From the NCBI GenBank assembly GCA_947384095.1, contig CANDFU010000036.1, positions 1 to 9,502 of the forward strand: 9,502 nucleotides of DNA, written 5' to 3'. Source of the stretch: an uncultured Roseburia sp. GTDB taxonomy: Bacteria > Bacillota > Clostridia > Lachnospirales > Lachnospiraceae. Below the pieces are notes generated by a model, which was not told the origin of the DNA, made no database searches, and saw only the letters and a program-made list of their open reading frames with translations. The position numbers were made by a program, and so were the translations under genes. Positions 7,023 through 9,502 of this stretch are shown here, in pieces (the first letter of the stretch is position 1; each line of letters opens with the position of its first letter).

Positions 7023-7376
7023 ATGAAAAATGAAAAAGAGGAGGTTGTCAGCGGGAAGAAGGCGGTTTTTGTCGCAATAAGACGAGCGATTTTCGTTGTA
7101 TGACATGTTCTGTGCGCTTATAATATAGGTTAGTAGTTGATTCGAATTATCGAACACTCTGACAGAAAGCCCCTTGCCGATGCATATGGCGCTGCCCGGA
7201 GCAAAAAGGGGTTTCCTGTGGCCCCCGGCGGATGTACGCAGGCCGCGCGCGGTCCAGAGCGGCACGTAGTCCGCACGGGGGGCGGACTCCTGATGGAAAG
7301 ATTGCAGGAGTATTGGCAGAAAAGCGCAGGGGACATGTCTGCAGGTCCCTCTTGGCACAAAGAAGGAGGAACTGGA
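7023..7376 (+). other. Gap between dnaB and the MerR-like gene, with long structured leader
   Basis: The first 75 bases are A-rich and hold only a 26-codon frame without a ribosome binding site. From about 7131 the predicted leader is GC-rich and folds repeatedly: TTCGA/TCGAA (7141-7154, ATTA loop); a 9-bp pairing of AAGCCCCTT with AAGGGGTTT near 7166-7213; AGTCCGC/GCGGACT (7268-7274/7282-7288); ACTCCTG/CAGGAGT (7286-7292/7305-7311), which shares bases 7286-7288 with the previous stem so the two exclude each other; and GGGAC/GTCCC (7330-7334/7345-7349) just before the ribosome binding site. The reading frame from 7377 stays open back to 7137, but that N-terminal extension is unlike MerR proteins. 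No known riboswitch or T-box consensus was recognised. Confidence 0.5.
7096..7124 (+). promoter_or_regulatory. Promoter of the MerR-like gene
   Basis: TTGTAT at 7096-7101 and a perfect TATAAT at 7119-7124 are separated by exactly 17 bp. Start of transcription is expected near 7131, 245 bases ahead of the chosen ATG, so the transcript has an unusually long leader. Confidence 0.65.
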
Positions 7377-8468
7377 ATGGAAAAGGTGCGTTACATGATT
7401 TCCGATGCGGCGAATATCGTCAACGTGGAATCGCATGTACTACGTTACTGGGAGGATGAACTGGAGCTTGATATTCCGAGGAATGAGATGGGGCACCGGT
7501 ATTACACGAAGGAAAACATTCAGGAGTTCCAAAGGATTAAGGAATTAAAAGAACAAGGGTACCAGTTAAAGGCAATCCGCATGATTGTACATAACGGGTC
7601 GATGGAAGGCCAGATCGCGGAACTTGCGGCAGGTGTAAAGGCCGCGCCGGATCTGCATCAGGTGCAGACTGCAAAGGTGACAGAGGCAAACAAGGCGGGA
7701 GACGGCAGAACAAACAACGGGCAGATGGGGCCGCAGCCGCAGAACCGTTTAAAGGGAGAACAGACGCCGCCGCGCACACAGGCAGAGGCCCAGGCTGTAA
7801 TGCAGCCGCAGGGAGGAAGGCAGCCTCTGGCCGCTCAGGGACAGCATCCGGGGAGTTCTCCGGCAGGTGCGCAGCCGCAGGGGGCTTATCCGGCGGCGGG
7901 AGAACCGGGGCAGACGGGGCGGCAGGCCGGGCTGAACGGTCAGGCAGGCCAGGCAGCCGTTCTTCAGTCGCAGATGGAGCGGACGCAGGGAACGCATCCA
8001 CAGGCCGATCAGGCAAAGGGGCTGAGCAGCCAGGCGGGCCAGGCAGCCGGACTGAAAGAGGCGCAGACAGGCAGGACAGCCGGACCGAATCCACAGATGC
8101 AGACAGCCGCGCTTAAGATGCAGTCCACGGAATTTCCGGGGGCTATGGATGGACAGCTTAAAGTACGGGAGTCGCGCCAGAGTATTTTAAACAATACAGA
8201 TAAAATGGCGCAGTTTACCGATCTGATGACGCAGATTGTCGGAAAAGCCATCGCGGCCAACAATCATGAGCTGAGCAGAAATATCAGCGATGATGTCGGG
8301 GAGCAGGTGGTCAAGGAGCTCAACTATCTCATGCGCGAGCGGGAGGAAGCGGAGGAGGAACGCTTCCGGAAGCTGGATGTAGCCATTCGCGGAAGTCTGA
8401 AGAAAAAAGAACCCAGACGAAAAAAATGGAAGCAGAAGAAGATGACGGAGGAGCCGGGAAGCGTCTGA
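7377..8468 (+). CDS. MerR-type DNA-binding protein with long disordered linker
   Basis: 363 residues from the ATG at 7377, chosen because AAGGAGG (7363-7369) lies 7 nt upstream and the MerR fold starts at once. Residues 4-70 form a MerR-type winged helix: MISDAANIVNVESHVLRYWE is the helix-turn-helix, GHRYYTKENIQEF the wing and following helix, and LKEQGYQLKAIRMIV the last helix. Residues about 87-262 are rich in Gln, Gly, Ala and Pro, probably disordered, and carry two degenerate copies of a unit of about 30 residues. Residues 268-340 form a helical, probably coiled-coil C-terminal region (KMAQFTDLMTQIVGKA, then LNYLMREREEAEEERFRKLD), ending in a Lys/Arg-rich tail (342-355). No effector-binding cysteines of metal-sensing MerR proteins are seen. 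I recall similar proteins in Lachnospiraceae with the same two ends and a varying middle. DNA target and role are unknown; a chromosome-organising protein like RacA is one possibility. Confidence 0.8.
   Translation: MEKVRYMISDAANIVNVESHVLRYWEDELELDIPRNEMGHRYYTKENIQEFQRIKELKEQGYQLKAIRMIVHNGSMEGQIAELAAGVKAAPDLHQVQTAKVTEANKAGDGRTNNGQMGPQPQNRLKGEQTPPRTQAEAQAVMQPQGGRQPLAAQGQHPGSSPAGAQPQGAYPAAGEPGQTGRQAGLNGQAGQAAVLQSQMERTQGTHPQADQAKGLSSQAGQAAGLKEAQTGRTAGPNPQMQTAALKMQSTEFPGAMDGQLKVRESRQSILNNTDKMAQFTDLMTQIVGKAIAANNHELSRNISDDVGEQVVKELNYLMREREEAEEERFRKLDVAIRGSLKKKEPRRKKWKQKKMTEEPGSV
7929..8111 (+). repeat. Degenerate tandem repeat in the linker coding sequence
   Basis: Two copies of about 90 bp encode residues 185-214 and 215-245 of the MerR-like protein. 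The shared core QAGQAA is encoded at 7941-7958 and 8031-8048, exactly 90 bases apart and nearly identical in DNA. Both copies continue with R-T-x-G-x-x-P-Q and end in Q-x-A or T-A. Copies have diverged elsewhere, so this is an old duplication rather than a fresh one. Confidence 0.6.
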
Positions 8469-8516
8469 GAGATATACTTTTTGAAGAGAATGCGTCGGGC
8501 GGGTTGTCTCTGACGC

Positions 8517-8548
8517 AAAAAAAGCCGCCACTCAGTGACGGCTTTTTT
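8517..8548. terminator. Two-way intrinsic terminator between convergent genes
   Basis: A7-GCCG (8517-8527) pairs with CGGC-T6 (8539-8548), with an inner CAC/GTG stem around TCA and one C-A mismatch. A T run follows the stem on the plus strand and the A run gives one on the minus strand, so it can end both the MerR-like transcript and the ferredoxin transcript. Confidence 0.9.
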
Positions 8549-8557
8549 GGTGTTTTT

Positions 8558-8826
<269 letters not shown>

Positions 8827-8853
8827 GCCCCAAAAATGTTGTATTTAAATTAA

Positions 8854-8864
8854 CACATAATGTG
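8854..8864. repeat. Small palindrome between epimerase and ferredoxin genes
   Basis: CACAT-A-ATGTG is a perfect 11-bp inverted repeat about 30 bp upstream of the ferredoxin -35 box. It could be an operator or chance; no T run follows, so it is not a good terminator for the epimerase gene. Confidence 0.25.
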
Positions 8865-8872
8865 GGTGGCAT

Positions 8873-9455
8873 TTATCCCTGTGTCAGAAAAGTAGAAAAA
8901 TGATATACGGTTTTGGTGCAGAACATTTCTCCGGGAAGCAGGACCGTGGTTGGAAAATGGCTATGGTTTACCGCGTCCGGAAAATGCTGCGTCTCAAGAC
9001 AGACGCTTGTCTGCCGCTCATAGATTTTTCCGCCTTTTCCGGGAAGCCCGACCGGCTGGCTGGCCATATACAATTGCAGGCCCGGCTGGTCTGTAAAGCA
9101 GGTCATACGGATACCGCTTTCTCTGGACTGCAGTACGGCGGCCTCACGGAATCCTTCGCCGTTGATGACAAAGTTGTGATCATACGTGCCAAATTTCCGG
9201 TACTGTTCGTGCTCGGAATCAATCAGTTTTCCTATGGTGTGCATGGTCCTGAAATCAAACGGAGTACCTTCGACGGGGAGCAGCGTACCGGTCGGTATCT
9301 GCGAATCGTCGAGTTCCGTGATTGTGTCCGCATCGATAAAAAGCTCATGGGAGAGAACATCGCCGCTCCCTTCGCCGTTTAAATTGAAGTAACCATGGTT
9401 TGTTACGTTCAGCACTGTTTCTGCATCGGTGGAGGCTTCATATAAAATAGAGAGT
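8873..9455 (-). CDS. Aldose 1-epimerase (galactose mutarotase), C-terminal part
   Basis: The last 193 residues of a GalM-type mutarotase, which interconverts alpha and beta anomers of galactose, glucose and related sugars at the head of sugar use. The full family protein is about 340 residues, so some 150 are missing. The frame runs straight into the adapter at 9456; the GTG at 9415 is an internal Val codon. Visible motifs, numbered from the first visible residue: LNVTNHGYFNLNG with the catalytic acid His20, YDHNFV with substrate-binding Asp92, and CLETQHFPDAVNHSHFP with the catalytic base Glu154, then LLPGE near the end. The other conserved His of the family lies in the missing part. The visible frame is intact. 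It lies upstream of the ferredoxin gene on the same strand, with separate regulation likely. galM would be the usual symbol, left blank because paralogues are common. Confidence 0.93.
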
Positions 9456-9502
9456 AGATCGGAAGAGCGTCGTGTAGGGAAAGAGTGTAGGTTATAGTGT
9501 AG
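9456..9502. other. Illumina adapter left in the assembly (not genomic)
   Basis: Bases 9456-9488 match the 33-nt reverse complement of the Illumina TruSeq P5-side adapter, starting AGATCGGAAGAGCGTCGTGT. Then come 8 bases, AGGTTATA (9489-9496), where the i5 index belongs, followed by GTGTAG (9497-9502), the next constant part of the P5 arm. Order and spacing fit a dual-index library molecule exactly. The true contig ends at or before 9455. Confidence 0.97.

Noticed and set aside
7023..7103. A 26-codon frame starting right after the dnaB stop
   Set aside because: No ribosome binding site and no recognisable features; it overlaps the -35 region of the next gene.
7137..7376. An 80-residue N-terminal extension of the MerR-like protein from a TTG at 7137
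   Set aside because: It lies in the predicted leader, has no MerR-like residues, starts without a ribosome binding site, and AAGGAGG sits just before the ATG at 7377.
7537..8094. A 185-codon minus-strand frame rich in Pro, Leu and Ala
   Set aside because: It is antisense to the low-complexity linker, whose GC-rich codons leave few stops on the other strand.
9416..9502. Unusual 3' end sequence that could be read as a novel element
   Set aside because: It matches Illumina adapter plus index from 9456 on; 9416-9455 is normal epimerase coding sequence.

Overview
The window looks like a contig from a Gram-positive, low-to-mid GC Clostridia bacterium, most likely a Lachnospiraceae relative. The basis is the order rpsF-ssb-rpsR, gdpP-rplI-dnaB, the zinc-motif (CxxC/CxxH) form of S18, strong AAGGAGG-type ribosome binding sites, a clostridial 2[4Fe-4S] ferredoxin, and a MerR-type protein downstream of dnaB of a kind I recognise from Lachnospiraceae. 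Species cannot be told from this window.

Layout, left to right (plus strand unless stated). The window opens inside an IS30-family transposase (3-836) whose N-terminus is off the left edge; its right end abuts the rpsF promoter. Next comes rpsF-ssb-rpsR (1016-2047), with a short folded leader and a strong intrinsic terminator at 2074-2106. A gap with several hairpins (2107-2428) leads to a small lipoprotein gene of unknown function (2429-3070). The second housekeeping block is gdpP-rplI-dnaB (3168-7022), with its own extended -10 promoter and a hairpin overlapping the gdpP ribosome binding site. A 354-bp gap carries a promoter and about 245 nt of GC-rich, hairpin-forming leader before a MerR-like DNA-binding protein with a long Gln/Gly/Ala/Pro-rich linker (7377-8468). 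A two-way terminator (8517-8548) separates it from convergent minus-strand genes: a 56-residue ferredoxin (8558-8728) and the C-terminal part of an aldose 1-epimerase (8873-9455). The last 47 bases (9456-9502) are not bacterial DNA: they are an Illumina library adapter, including what appears to be an 8-base i5 index.

Taken together, this is a conserved translation/replication neighbourhood: ribosomal proteins S6, S18 and L9, the single-strand binding protein, the replicative helicase, and the c-di-AMP phosphodiesterase that links this block to second-messenger turnover. I see no CRISPR array, toxin-antitoxin pair, defence system or other clearly new multi-gene system. The items most worth a second look are the non-coding leaders (rpsF, gdpP and especially the MerR-like gene), the structured gap after rpsR, the repeat-bearing linker, and the adapter artefact at the right end.
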